NCBI GenBank assembly: GCA_019694395.1
Contig: JAIBCC010000002.1
Span: 372,330 to 436,329 of the forward strand
DNA length: 64,000 bases
Source: Pyrinomonadaceae bacterium
GTDB taxonomy: Bacteria > Acidobacteriota > Blastocatellia > Pyrinomonadales > Pyrinomonadaceae
Reading direction: 5' to 3'
The notes beneath the pieces were generated by a model that had not been told where the DNA came from, ran no database searches, and was given only the letters and a program-made list of their open reading frames with translations. Made by a program: the position numbers and the translations under genes. Positions 1 to 9,698 of the stretch are shown here, piece after piece; position 1 is the stretch's first letter, and the number at the start of each line of letters is the position of its first letter.

Positions 1-1583
1 TAATTTTTAACTACACCATAAACAAGGTCTTCGACATACCATCCTTTCCATTTGCGCCCGGTATTACTGGTATCTTGACCAATTTGAAATCCATCCAAAC
101 TAATGCCAGTAGGAAAAGTTAGCTCAAGAATTGAAAATGATCCTGCCATTGGCGCAAGCTCGTTTGATTCGGCTAAAGTCACATAACTTTTGCGGTAAGA
201 AAATCCTGAGCCAATACTCAAATTTGCAAATTTAGTAGTCGTTGCACCATTACCGCGAAGAATGGAAGTTGCAGCAACTCCTGAAAGTAAGCCTTCATTT
301 CCAGTAAACGATGCGCCATCAAACGCAGCAACTAAGAATATATGCTTAGCTGTAAAACTTCCGGTAAATTTAATTGGATTCTTAGTTCCATCAAAATATA
401 AAGCTGGTTTGCCGTTGATGACGTTGCTTTGCAAAACAGGTAAACTTGAAGCGCAAACCATTTTCCGGTCATTTCCCGAATAATCACCAACTTCTGTTCC
501 GTCAACCGCATTATCTAAATTCCCCCACTTCAGCAAATTGGCACGAGGAATTAAATCTATTTTTGACCAACGCGAAGTTGGAACGACAATTGCGGCAACT
601 ACCGTGAAGGTTAGTTCCTTATAATCACTTCCGCCTGCATTGGAAACCTCTAATCTAATTGTATGAGTTCCGAGAGATAATCCTGTTGTATTCAGACTAT
701 ATGGACTAGCAGTTGAAATGTTAGTTCCATCTAATTTCCATTGTTTTGAGGTTGGAGAATTAGTTGAGGTATCAGTCAAAACCACTGTTCCACCTGTAAC
801 AATCGTGTTTGGTTCAATCGTGAAATTAGCAACTGGCGGAGTAACCGGAACTGTAATCGAAACTGCTGTTGGAATATTTGACCAATTATTGGAGTAATTA
901 GGTGTTGACGCAGTGTCAAACGCTTTGCGCCTGAAAGTCAGGGAATAAACACCGGGAACATTTGGGAAATAGGCATTACCTGAAACAAAAGAGAAACTTT
1001 TAGCAGTTGAAGAAAGTGTATTCCAAGTAGTTCCCCCGTCACTACTGACTTGTGTTTGATAACCTGCAACCGCGATGTTATCGGTTGCCGCATCTGAATC
1101 AATATCAATTCGTGAATTTGAAACTTTAGTTGCAGTTAAATTAGTAACATCGCTCGGCTTAGTGGTATCGGTAATTGCGATTTCAATATAAAGATAAGGG
1201 TTACTTGGAGTATTTCCACCAAAATAAGTGCTTGTGCTTCCATCAAAAGCATTTGAGGTTTGGAGCGTTGGGTCAGGATAACCATATTCAGGTGTGCCGC
1301 CATAACTAAGCGGAGTAATTTTGCTCGAACCCGCGTAAAACTCTAATTCTGCACAATCTAACCAAGTAGCTTCATTTCGGATAATAAGGTATTTATAAAT
1401 TGTAGAATTTGAGAAAGTAACTTCATTCCACGCATTATTAGTGATTGTGCTTGGAAACGTGCCAAGCAAGGTCAAACCGCTCGTTGGAGAGGTATTTGAA
1501 CCGTAAATTTTTACGTTTTCTAGTCGCTCAGGTGTAACCGGACGCGGATACGCCCGAACTTTTGTGCAAATTTCATCTGCCAT
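1..1583 (-). CDS. Tail fibre / adhesin-like phage protein, 3' end cut by the left edge
   Basis: An open minus-strand frame starts at 1583 and runs off the window without a stop, giving over 520 residues. Reading it: an N-terminal discoidin-like stretch (about 15-95, ending AELEFY), a fibronectin III-like segment beginning KPSDVTNLTATKV, a PKD-type domain beginning PVANFTIEP and ending in a strand-rich stretch, then a LamG/concanavalin-like part containing GKPALYFDG. Such stacked beta domains are typical of receptor-binding or fibre proteins. It is the last visible gene of the tail module, two bases after the preceding stop. The domain names come from sequence feel, not a profile search. The ribosome site is weak, so translation is probably coupled to the gene before it. 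Confidence 0.75.
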   Translation of the reverse strand, partial: MADEICTKVRAYPRPVTPERLENVKIYGSNTSPTSGLTLLGTFPSTITNNAWNEVTFSNSTIYKYLIIRNEATWLDCAELEFYAGSSKITPLSYGGTPEYGYPDPTLQTSNAFDGSTSTYFGGNTPSNPYLYIEIAITDTTKPSDVTNLTATKVSNSRIDIDSDAATDNIAVAGYQTQVSSDGGTTWNTLSSTAKSFSFVSGNAYFPNVPGVYSLTFRRKAFDTASTPNYSNNWSNIPTAVSITVPVTPPVANFTIEPNTIVTGGTVVLTDTSTNSPTSKQWKLDGTNISTASPYSLNTTGLSLGTHTIRLEVSNAGGSDYKELTFTVVAAIVVPTSRWSKIDLIPRANLLKWGNLDNAVDGTEVGDYSGNDRKMVCASSLPVLQSNVINGKPALYFDGTKNPIKFTGSFTAKHIFLVAAFDGASFTGNEGLLSGVAATSILRGNGATTTKFANLSIGSGFSYRKSYVTLAESNELAPMAGSFSILELTFPTGISLDGFQIGQDTSNTGRKWKGWYVEDLVYGVVKN

Positions 1584-1585
1584 TT

Positions 1586-2119
1586 TTATTTAAATTTAGA
1601 TAACTGCTGATTAGTTGCCATATACTCAAAGGCAAAAGCATAAAAAGATTCAACTATTTTTGAATATTTTTCTTTCAAAAATTCAAACTCTTCTAAATTT
1701 GCGGTGGTGTCTTGGCTGAAACGATTGATTTTTTCTTTATGCCGAGCCAAGAAATCAACAGACAAAAGATTGAGATCAATATTGATTTTTTCAAGGCTGA
1801 AATTGTTTGAATCAACCTCTAAAAATTTCAAGCTTTCCGATTCAACCAAATTAAATAAATCAGCATAGTTTTTAATTATTTCTTGAGTAATTGGTAAAGT
1901 TTTGGTCATTCCGGGCGATTTTTCGGAATAATCGAAATTATTGAAACCCTTTTCACTTCGCCAAACTTCGACAATTAAACTGCCTGCGCCATTATTCAAA
2001 TTCAAGCCCATCGGGACGGCAACATATTCATCTTCATTTCCTGAAAATCCATCTCGAATTAGACAGGTTTTATGCAGATAGTTATTCAAATCGCGTGTTT
2101 TGGTTGTCTCTTCACTCAT
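1586..2119 (-). CDS. Phage tail-module protein of unknown function
   Basis: 177 residues starting MSEETTKTRDL. This start lies two bases after the stop of the tail-tip gene; an earlier in-frame start (2131) would overlap that gene and lacks support. No family is recognised. The N-terminal half looks beta-rich (RDGFSGNEDEYVAVPMGL), the C-terminal half is helical with a possible coiled coil (residues about 140-170). Its position between the tail-tip protein and the fibre suggests a tail-tip accessory, or a small protein bridging tip and fibre; this is inference from order only. Confidence 0.7.
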   Translation of the reverse strand: MSEETTKTRDLNNYLHKTCLIRDGFSGNEDEYVAVPMGLNLNNGAGSLIVEVWRSEKGFNNFDYSEKSPGMTKTLPITQEIIKNYADLFNLVESESLKFLEVDSNNFSLEKINIDLNLLSVDFLARHKEKINRFSQDTTANLEEFEFLKEKYSKIVESFYAFAFEYMATNQQLSKFK

Positions 2120-2121
2120 TA

Positions 2122-3750
2122 TTAAATCCACTCCTTCAATGAAAATTCTCTGTCATCAGCAGTCGTTTCGGATGACTTATCAACCGAGCGAGTTACCCTG
2201 CATTCGTAATTAGTTAAATTCAATAACTCAAGATTGATCTTCACTCTATCGCCTTTTAAGACCGGATAACTTTCGGCGTTTCCGGTGAGGCTGATGGCAC
2301 TTGGCGCACCGGCTTCACGTTTGACGATTTCAGTCAAAAGGCGATAAGTCTGAAATCTGGTTGAGTTGTAAAAATCAAATAAATCTCCATCAATTCTTTG
2401 TCCGGCTTCGGCAATCAAATTTTCTCGCAAAATCACGATTGGTTTGATTAGTTGGTCAAAAAACTGCGAGTCTAAATCCCGGCACGTTGCCTGCCAAACA
2501 TTGCGTGTCCGAGTCGGATCGCGCCGTTTTATTTCCAACGAATTTGGGTAATAATTGACGGCTTCATCAAAAGTAAAACTTGAACTTGTGATTTGGTCAT
2601 AGCAAAAAAATCTGTATTTTCCGTTGATTCGTTGGAAGGCTGAATTACAGAGTCTCAACATCGTCCGAATTCCGTCATCAAGGCGGGTCGGACGCGAAAA
2701 AAATGTATTGCCAAGCCAGCGGTCAACATATTTCGGTTTTGGATAAAGCCGATCAGAAGGAGCTACTTCACGCGGTTGCGAGGTGCTTTGCCATTCGAGT
2801 TTAATGCCGCTATGACCTCCGGTATTTTCCCATTCAATCTTGATGTCGTAAAACGTATCAGCAGTTAAGGCAATCGTTGCCGAATGACTTCCGGCAGTTC
2901 CCCATTGGTCAATTATCAGCGAACCATTAACCCACAACTTTGCGCCGTCATCGTGGTAAAGATAAAAAGTATAAGTTTCGGTAAAACGCGGTTTAATTTT
3001 GCCTTCATAACGAGCAGAAAAAACTTCGTTTAATCCATACGCCGGACGACCATTATCCGAATCAAACTCAACTACCGCATCAACTCTTTCCTCAATAAAA
3101 GTGTCAAACGATGCCCCATTATAATAATTGGCAGTTAATCCAAAGCCTTCAAAATCTGGTAAGGCTGTGTAGTCGCACAGGATTTGTTCAGCCAAACAAT
3201 CCCGCCATTCACAAAATGCGCCAAAATCAATTCTTGAAGCTGAACGTCCGCCCTCAATCAAAAAAGCATCCAAAATCTGCCGAGCCGGGTTTTCCGAATA
3301 ACTGAAATCTGTCACCGTTCCTGCTGAGTTGTAATTATTAACTTTGAGACACTCAAAAATTCCCGCTAATCCGCTTGGCTCTTCGGTTGAGGTATTCAGT
3401 GTAATTCCGGCATCCGCCAAAGGAACTTTAGCACGAATCCAAGCCTGAAGGCTGTGAGGAATATCCATCGAAAAAATTGCGTCCACGCCTTGCACCGTGT
3501 CTTCATTTCCGGTCGAGAGAGTTCCGGGATGAAATTTGTAATCAGAAGCAGCAATATTAAAACCACGCCACCATAATTTTTTACAGGCGTTCCATTCACG
3601 TTTGCCGAGCTTGTGTTGAACGTAAATATTACCTGAATCATCAGTCAAAGATTTGCACAAATCGCCCTCGACAATATGACGACCATACGCCACATCAAGG
3701 AAAAGATTTTGCACATCTTTATTTCTCAGATGATTGATCAATTTACTCAT
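2122..3750 (-). CDS. Tail-tip protein with an inserted PA14 domain
   Basis: 542 residues from MSKLINHLRN; this start follows the upstream stop by one base, so a longer start at 3819 inside the previous gene is rejected. Residues 1-200 resemble a tail-tip/baseplate hub. Residues about 203-337 form a PA14-type carbohydrate-binding beta domain, with YNGASFDTF near its start and HDDGAKLWVNG (266-276) followed by a WENTGG stretch, as in PA14 proteins. The remainder (about 340-542) returns to a tail-tip-like sequence. The PA14 insertion suggests glycan binding at the tail tip. It comes straight after the Hint-domain protein and before the fibre genes. Confidence is high for a tail protein, good for PA14. 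Confidence 0.75.
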   Translation of the reverse strand: MSKLINHLRNKDVQNLFLDVAYGRHIVEGDLCKSLTDDSGNIYVQHKLGKREWNACKKLWWRGFNIAASDYKFHPGTLSTGNEDTVQGVDAIFSMDIPHSLQAWIRAKVPLADAGITLNTSTEEPSGLAGIFECLKVNNYNSAGTVTDFSYSENPARQILDAFLIEGGRSASRIDFGAFCEWRDCLAEQILCDYTALPDFEGFGLTANYYNGASFDTFIEERVDAVVEFDSDNGRPAYGLNEVFSARYEGKIKPRFTETYTFYLYHDDGAKLWVNGSLIIDQWGTAGSHSATIALTADTFYDIKIEWENTGGHSGIKLEWQSTSQPREVAPSDRLYPKPKYVDRWLGNTFFSRPTRLDDGIRTMLRLCNSAFQRINGKYRFFCYDQITSSSFTFDEAVNYYPNSLEIKRRDPTRTRNVWQATCRDLDSQFFDQLIKPIVILRENLIAEAGQRIDGDLFDFYNSTRFQTYRLLTEIVKREAGAPSAISLTGNAESYPVLKGDRVKINLELLNLTNYECRVTRSVDKSSETTADDREFSLKEWI

Positions 3751-3751
3751 A

Positions 3752-4879
3752 TTAAGACAAATACAAATCGTTAAAATCGTCCACTGATGACAAATTGTGA
3801 ACCGGTATGCCTCCAGCAATATAGGTCTGATATTTTTCGACTGACAAATTATGAAAAACCAATTTTTCAGAGTTTTGCTGCAAAATATTTTTTCTGACTG
3901 GATTGACTGTCCAGTCAGATTTTTTCAAAAACAAAGAATTATGATTCTTTGTCCAATATCGCGCTGGACGAAAATTGAACTTATCATCCAACAGCGGATG
4001 CTCTCCGGTTATTTGCAGACTTCCGAATGTAAAATCAAGCTGATGAAATTCCTCGACCTTTTCATTGACAAAAACTTCCTTTACCTTTGCCGGATGAATT
4101 TTTCCAAACTCATCAAATGCCAAAACAGTTTCGCCCGGCTGAATGTCCGCAATTCGTTTCCAACCGTGATTTTCCATTAAAATCAAGGTGTCAGGAGCAA
4201 AACAGGTGTAGATTTTTCCGCCTGTGTCTGACCAACCGCCTCCGCCTCCGGTTTGTATTCCGCCATCCGATGGATTGGTTGGAGTTGTTGAATTTTGGAT
4301 AATTGGAAAAGTTTCACTGACGTTATGAGCAGTATTTCCGTATTTTGTGCAGTCCCCTTTTAAGAGGTGATTGCAGCTTGTCTCGCTTCCCGAATGAGTG
4401 CAATAAGCAGATTTGAAAATGAGTTGACAATTTGGAGCAAGCGTCCAATTTGCCAAGCAATATCCCGCTGCCACCATATCATCCAAAATCTCAATTTTCG
4501 CTTCGCGCTCGTTGAACGAAATCGGAATTGCCTCGCCAAAGAAAATCTCCCGCCATCCGGTCGAGCCAGATTTTGTTCTGAAAAATCTGCCAAGCGAAAC
4601 TGAGGCAAAATTGATTATTCCATTCTGAATATCCAAGCCGATTTGTTTATCAAAATTATCAATGGTAATGACTTCGCGGTCAGTTCCTGAATCCTCGGTT
4701 TCTTCAATGTCGTCAGCTAAAATCAGGTCATCAGAAAAACTATTTCCCGAAATGGTTAAAATGTCGGTTGCATATCGTTTGACCGAGCCATTTTTGCAAT
4801 TGAATTGAACAGTCGTCTGCGTTTCGCCGGACGGAGCAGCGAGAAAGTCAGTTAAAAATGTGTCAGTCGGTCTTGGCAT
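3752..4879 (-). CDS. Tail-tip protein (DUF2163/BR0599-like) with C-terminal Hint (intein-like) domain
   Basis: 375 residues; start overlaps the tape-measure stop by one base. Residues 1-185 resemble the DUF2163/BR0599 tail proteins found after tape measures, including a cysteine-rich patch (C151, C160, C169, C177). After a Gly-rich linker (206-216) comes a Hint fold: Cys226 in TCFAPDTLILM as block A nucleophile, T291-x-x-H294 in TGEHP as block B, and a final VHNL with H361-N362. Position +1 is Leu363, not Cys/Ser/Thr, so splicing is not expected; cleavage is, as in bacterial intein-like (BIL) domains. Only 13 residues follow the Asn. No homing endonuclease is inserted. The Hint call is strong, the N-terminal family moderate. 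Confidence 0.8.
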   Translation of the reverse strand: MPRPTDTFLTDFLAAPSGETQTTVQFNCKNGSVKRYATDILTISGNSFSDDLILADDIEETEDSGTDREVITIDNFDKQIGLDIQNGIINFASVSLGRFFRTKSGSTGWREIFFGEAIPISFNEREAKIEILDDMVAAGYCLANWTLAPNCQLIFKSAYCTHSGSETSCNHLLKGDCTKYGNTAHNVSETFPIIQNSTTPTNPSDGGIQTGGGGGWSDTGGKIYTCFAPDTLILMENHGWKRIADIQPGETVLAFDEFGKIHPAKVKEVFVNEKVEEFHQLDFTFGSLQITGEHPLLDDKFNFRPARYWTKNHNSLFLKKSDWTVNPVRKNILQQNSEKLVFHNLSVEKYQTYIAGGIPVHNLSSVDDFNDLYLS

Positions 4880-7800
4880 TATCTGCGATCAGTTTTTATT
4901 TGGTCGTTTTTGAAACCTTCAGTTACGTTTACATTGAGTTTTCTTTTACCTTTCGGTGAGTCCATCCAAGCCTCAATCTCGCCTGTTACATCATTTTTTT
5001 CAATCCAAATGTTAATATTTGGTGAAAAAATAATTTGGGGAGTTAATGAAGTTGATCCAACCGAAGCTGAACCGAAATTTACACCATCAGCAAATTTCGG
5101 CATTGTAGTTTTCGATTGCCGATAATTCGGAATATCTGCGTGAGCAAAAACATCAAAACCAGACATTCTTCTAATCCTTTCTTGTTGAACCGGATTTAAT
5201 ACCATTTCACCACGCGAAAGCATTGCCAAAATGTCATCTTTACGATCAAACATTCCAGGAATCAGTCCATTCGGTTTGAAATAATCTCCGGTTGCTAAAT
5301 GTGGAATAAATCCGCCAGTTTTAAATTCAGGTAAGATTCGTCTATCTTTTTCATCTGCACTGGCTCTCATTGATTCTTTAATTTTTGCAGTTTTTGCGGA
5401 TTCTTGAATTGCGCTAACCATTGGATCAATTCGGTCGTGACCAATTATCACAGCGTTTTGCCGAGTCTTTTTATCCTTCAAAGCATTGGCTTGGGTATAA
5501 TAATCAGTTTGAATTTGAAGCGCATTATCAATCAATGATTGAATATTTATGCCTGATTTGGCTTCATCCATCTCTGATTTAATTTTGGTTAATTGTGTTA
5601 GGGCATCTCCAACTAATTTGTCTCTGGTGGCTTCATCGGCTTTTCGTTGTTTGCTCCTTCCAAATAGCCATTTCACTAAACCAATAGTTCCACCGATAGC
5701 TGCTCCGATTGCCAATCCAACGGGACCACCTAAAGCCGAAATCCCCAAAATCGTAGCAAGGCTGCTGGCAGTTCCAATTCCCATTGATACTCCGCTCAAA
5801 ATATCGCCTGCGCCACCACCAATCATTCCGCCTGCCATACCCGCAATTCCACCAATGCCTTGAATTGTGCCTGAGTTAAATCCAAAACCTTGCTCACCAA
5901 AGATTCCACCTTTTCCAAAAATTGATTTAATTTGTGTCCATGTTGAACCTGCCGTGTAACTTTGACCGTTTGGTAAAGTTAAAGTGCGTGTAATATCCCC
6001 TGAAGTAGAAAGGGGTTGGGCATTAAAGATTGCAGGCGAATTAATTCCGCTTCTACTGCCTAAATTTCCACCACTTGCCAAATTAATAATATCGCCAATA
6101 CTATTAATTCCCGCGCTAGTTGAACTGCGCCCATTGGAAACTGAACTTGGTCTCGTCACAGCATCTGCAATTCTTTTGAGATAATTATTGCTTTGACTAA
6201 TTTCGCTTACAATAGGTTTAGCAATCGGATTAGAAGTTTGAGTTTTGGATAAATCACCAAAGCCCGGAAAAACTTTGTCAACAATATTTGTAAAAATATT
6301 AGAAACTTTCTTTTCTTCAACTGCTTTCAATGGCTCAATGAAAAACGATAGAAACCCTTTTGTTTTTTCATTGAGTTTATCAAGAGTTGATGTAGCTTTT
6401 TTAGCTACAGCATCATAAGTCTGATTAATTCCATCAGCAATTGCCTCAGAATAGGTTTTGGCTTGGGCAATATGCTCATAAATTTGGGCGCGAATTGTTA
6501 AAGTATTTATCTGTGTGGATTTGGTTAATCTATCCTGTGCTGTCGCTAATTCTTTTATTTGTGAAATTTGGTTATTTATATTTGTCTTTTCTAAATTGTA
6601 ATAAAATCCAAGCCAAGCATCTGCATCTCCATTTAATAGTTTTTCTAGGTTCTGTCGCATCCCTTCCAGCGAGTTATTATATTGATCCAATGATTCAGCC
6701 GCTTGTGTAAGTCGTAATGAAGTTTCTGCTGATTCAGTTTTTTTCAACCGATTTTGTAATTCAGTTATTTGAGGTGAAGCGGCACTGTCCAAAACAAATT
6801 TCAAACCTTTGTTTGCTGGATTACTATCAAACTCAGCTTTTAGTCTTTTTTGCTCTAAATCAATTAGTGTTTTTACAGTATCAATTTCGCTTTGCAAATT
6901 TGCCATTTGCAAACGATGTTGTGAATCTAATAGTCTTTTGTTTGCTTCATCGAAGGTTTTAATGCCCAACGTCCCTGTTGAAAGACCATCCGCTAGTTTC
7001 AATATTTCTTCTGTAACTCCAGTAGTGCTTTTTCGCAATTTTTCCCAAATTTGGAAAGCCTCGTTAGCATTAGCTACAAGTTTGTTAAAACTTTCTTGAG
7101 GGATTTTTGTTGAAAATTCTCCTTTACCGTCATCTGAAATTGACATTTGTCGCTGTTGTAATTCACGGTATTTCTTTTCAGCTTCCACTATTGGAGTAAT
7201 AAAAATGTCTTTCAATTTTTGGGAAGTGTTAGAATTGAAACTTTCTGGACTAAAAATCCGGTTTATTCCACTATAAATATCCGCTTGACCTTGATACGCA
7301 TCCTGAATAAATGAGCGTTGCTGTTCGATCCGGCTGACAATTTGCTTGAACTGATTATCTTGAATTTCGATTTGTTTTTCCCGGTTCTGTTCAGCCAGAT
7401 TTTGAAGCTCAAGATACATTTGTTTATTCAAATTAATCCTTTCTTCGGAGGTTAAGCGTTCATTTTTGAGCTGAATTTCATAACTTTGTTTCGTGATTTC
7501 GGCAATTTGCTGATAATTGGTCTGAGTCAAATTCTTGAGCTGTTCAAAACTCCCTTGCACATTTACGCCGAGCGAGATTGAACGATTGATGTCAAATGAC
7601 TTTGAATCAGCCGACAACGACAATTCGCGGATTTGCAAATTTTTGAACTGGATTTGCGTTTGTCTGCGTTGCTCTAAAATTTTTCTTTCAATTTGCTGAA
7701 TTTGCTGTTGGGATGAAATTTCCGCTAAAGCATAATCGGTCGAAAGTCCGCGCAAAACTTTATTTTTATCAATTGTTAATTGAGTTATGGTTTTCGTATC

Positions 7801-9249
7801 ATCTTTTGCTAACGCGATCTGTTTATCATAATAACGGGCTTCAACCTCAATTCTTTGCTTGATTGCACTTTGACGAACGAACTTCATATCATTCGCATAT
7901 TTGATCTCATCCTGCGAAGTAAGTCTTAAATGAGCATTGATCTGTGCCTCTTCAATGCGCTGAAATTGACTAATAACATCCAGTCTTTCCCTGTATCCCT
8001 GCTCAAAAATTTTCTTTTGCTGCTCTAATTGCTTTTGAAAGTATTCAGGATTAAAAGGATTCGGCAATTTTAATCCGTTCTCGGTCGGAACTGCTTTTTG
8101 GAGTTTGAGGCTGTCCTGGTATGACTTCATTGGATCGTCATATCCAAAATACTTCAGAATCCCATTTGAAATATTTCTGGCAAACGAGGCAATGCCTGAA
8201 CCCGGTAACTGCTCCCCAGCTCCAGCATAATCTCCGCGTTTGAGTTTCTCAATTGCCGATGATGTCTCATTGACCATATACTCAGCGAGCTGCTGAGGCA
8301 GATCTTTTAACGGAATCATAATTCCGGCAGCAATTCCTTGACCGATTAGCTCGCCAGTTGTTGCCCAGATTCCTTTTTCCTGAATTGATTCGGCAGTTTT
8401 TTGAGTAAATTCCGAAATCTTATTGAAATAAGGCTCAAACGCTTTTTCGCCTTCGGTCAATAAAATATTTGATAGCTTATTGAGCGCACCGGAAAAAGTC
8501 TGAGTTTGCTTTTCTGCCGCGTCGCCAAAATTATTAGCTTTGTTAAAATTCTCCAGCGAGTCGAAAATCACCTGACTTGATAATTTGGAATCTCGTGCCA
8601 AATACATCAATTCAATTCTTGTTTTTCCGGTTTGTTTTTCGAGGGCTGACCAAACCCGTTCAGCCGGAACTCCAACATCGGTGATCTGATTGATGGCATC
8701 TAATGACAAACGACCTGATTTGATGATTTCGGTTGAGATTGAAGTAAGTCGCTGTGTCATTTTCTCATCGCCCCCGATTGAGGCAACGGTATCCGCCATT
8801 GTGTCAAGGGTTTTGAGCGTATCTTTACTCGACACTTGAAGACGCATCATTTCCTTTTCGGTATCGGAAACAAAACCAACGTCCAAACCTTTGTCCGTAG
8901 CAAATTTTCTGATGTCGTCCAAAACTTGTTTCGTAGATGAAGATGAGCCAGTCAATTGATCAAATTGCTTTCGGGTAACTTCAAGCTGCGAGGTGTAATT
9001 GAATAATGCTGCTGTTCCTTGCTCAATTTTTGAGGTCAACACATCGAAAGCACCTTTTGCGACTCCGCCGATAAAGTTTCCGGCAGCTTCGGCAAATGCC
9101 AAAGTAGAGGTTGACATTCCATCAATGGCTTCTGATCCTTTTTTTCCAGTGTTTTGAAGTGCAGATTGTAAGCGTTTAGCGGCTGCTACCGCTTCCTTAT
9201 CATTTGAAGAGTATTCAATGATTACTCGAATTTTCTTATCGTCTGCCAT
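4879..9249 (-). CDS. Tail tape measure protein
   Basis: 1456 residues, by far the longest gene of the module, directly after the tail chaperone region, as in siphoviruses. The N-terminal third carries a tape-measure domain (about residues 70-270; for example IGGDEKMTQRL and DAINQITDVGVPAERVW). The centre (about 420-900) is long alpha-helical coiled coil rich in Gln and Glu. Around residues 1130-1200 there is a Gly/Ala-rich hydrophobic stretch able to enter a membrane, as expected for a protein ejected into the host cell envelope. It sets tail length and plugs the tube. Start ATG at 9249; the small-protein gene 9318-9698 on the other strand separates it from the chaperone. Confidence 0.92.
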   Translation of the reverse strand: MADDKKIRVIIEYSSNDKEAVAAAKRLQSALQNTGKKGSEAIDGMSTSTLAFAEAAGNFIGGVAKGAFDVLTSKIEQGTAALFNYTSQLEVTRKQFDQLTGSSSSTKQVLDDIRKFATDKGLDVGFVSDTEKEMMRLQVSSKDTLKTLDTMADTVASIGGDEKMTQRLTSISTEIIKSGRLSLDAINQITDVGVPAERVWSALEKQTGKTRIELMYLARDSKLSSQVIFDSLENFNKANNFGDAAEKQTQTFSGALNKLSNILLTEGEKAFEPYFNKISEFTQKTAESIQEKGIWATTGELIGQGIAAGIMIPLKDLPQQLAEYMVNETSSAIEKLKRGDYAGAGEQLPGSGIASFARNISNGILKYFGYDDPMKSYQDSLKLQKAVPTENGLKLPNPFNPEYFQKQLEQQKKIFEQGYRERLDVISQFQRIEEAQINAHLRLTSQDEIKYANDMKFVRQSAIKQRIEVEARYYDKQIALAKDDTKTITQLTIDKNKVLRGLSTDYALAEISSQQQIQQIERKILEQRRQTQIQFKNLQIRELSLSADSKSFDINRSISLGVNVQGSFEQLKNLTQTNYQQIAEITKQSYEIQLKNERLTSEERINLNKQMYLELQNLAEQNREKQIEIQDNQFKQIVSRIEQQRSFIQDAYQGQADIYSGINRIFSPESFNSNTSQKLKDIFITPIVEAEKKYRELQQRQMSISDDGKGEFSTKIPQESFNKLVANANEAFQIWEKLRKSTTGVTEEILKLADGLSTGTLGIKTFDEANKRLLDSQHRLQMANLQSEIDTVKTLIDLEQKRLKAEFDSNPANKGLKFVLDSAASPQITELQNRLKKTESAETSLRLTQAAESLDQYNNSLEGMRQNLEKLLNGDADAWLGFYYNLEKTNINNQISQIKELATAQDRLTKSTQINTLTIRAQIYEHIAQAKTYSEAIADGINQTYDAVAKKATSTLDKLNEKTKGFLSFFIEPLKAVEEKKVSNIFTNIVDKVFPGFGDLSKTQTSNPIAKPIVSEISQSNNYLKRIADAVTRPSSVSNGRSSTSAGINSIGDIINLASGGNLGSRSGINSPAIFNAQPLSTSGDITRTLTLPNGQSYTAGSTWTQIKSIFGKGGIFGEQGFGFNSGTIQGIGGIAGMAGGMIGGGAGDILSGVSMGIGTASSLATILGISALGGPVGLAIGAAIGGTIGLVKWLFGRSKQRKADEATRDKLVGDALTQLTKIKSEMDEAKSGINIQSLIDNALQIQTDYYTQANALKDKKTRQNAVIIGHDRIDPMVSAIQESAKTAKIKESMRASADEKDRRILPEFKTGGFIPHLATGDYFKPNGLIPGMFDRKDDILAMLSRGEMVLNPVQQERIRRMSGFDVFAHADIPNYRQSKTTMPKFADGVNFGSASVGSTSLTPQIIFSPNINIWIEKNDVTGEIEAWMDSPKGKRKLNVNVTEGFKNDQIKTDRR

Positions 9250-9273
9250 TTATGTTATATTTCCGAGAAACTG

Positions 9274-9321
9274 ATGAAACTTAAATTAAAATTTATCGTT
9301 TATATCCCGGAGGAATTATGA
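9274..9321 (+). CDS. Possible 15-codon leader peptide ahead of the moron gene
   Basis: A short frame starts ATGAAACTTAAATTAA and ends in a TGA that overlaps the ATG of the following gene (ATGA). Its first 16 bases are the same as the first 16 of the following gene (9318-9333), so the start region is duplicated. The ribosome site of the downstream gene (CCGGAGGAATT) lies inside this frame. It may be a translated leader that couples to the next gene, or only a duplication scar. Not a proven gene. Confidence 0.25.
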   Translation: MKLKLKFIVYIPEEL

Positions 9322-9698
9322 AACTTAAATTAACTTTTGTTTTGTTGATAACCTTGGTATTAGTATCTTTTGCCTCTGCTCAATCCATTAAAACTGAAGA
9401 AGCTCGACAATTAAAAAAAGTCGAAAGACTGATTAAAAATCAGGAAAGTTTACTTGAGTTTGAGAATAAAGAGCTTAAACGTATGAGTAGTGATATTTAC
9501 TCTGAATCTCAAAGAGATCAAATCAGAAAAAATATCTCCTCCTACGAAAAAAACCTTGCAACTCTTTATGAACAGCGTAAAATGTTGCTCACTAAAGAAA
9601 TGAGTCGAACTCTTCCCAATACTCAAATCGAATTATTAAAGATCATTATTCTCCAAAACGAGAAAATTATTGATTTGCTCGAAGAAAAGCAGGATTAA
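9318..9698 (+). CDS. Secreted coiled-coil protein, probable prophage moron
   Basis: 126 residues on the strand opposite the late operon, between tape measure and chaperone. Residues 1-21 are a clear signal peptide (hydrophobic LTFVLLITLVLVSF then SAQ), so the product is exported. The rest is charged, heptad-like helix. A strong ribosome site (GGAGG) precedes the ATG. Its stop overlaps the end of the frameshifted chaperone extension on the other strand by two bases, tail to tail. A lone, oppositely oriented secreted gene inside a virion operon is the usual form of a moron expressed from the prophage. What it does for the lysogen is unknown; envelope or exclusion roles are guesses. Confidence 0.75.
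   Translation: MKLKLTFVLLITLVLVSFASAQSIKTEEARQLKKVERLIKNQESLLEFENKELKRMSSDIYSESQRDQIRKNISSYEKNLATLYEQRKMLLTKEMSRTLPNTQIELLKIIILQNEKIIDLLEEKQD

Noticed and set aside
5549..7099. Several plus-strand open frames over the tape measure gene
   Set aside because: Low-complexity reverse complements of coiled-coil and Gly/Ala-rich tape-measure DNA; no ribosome sites.
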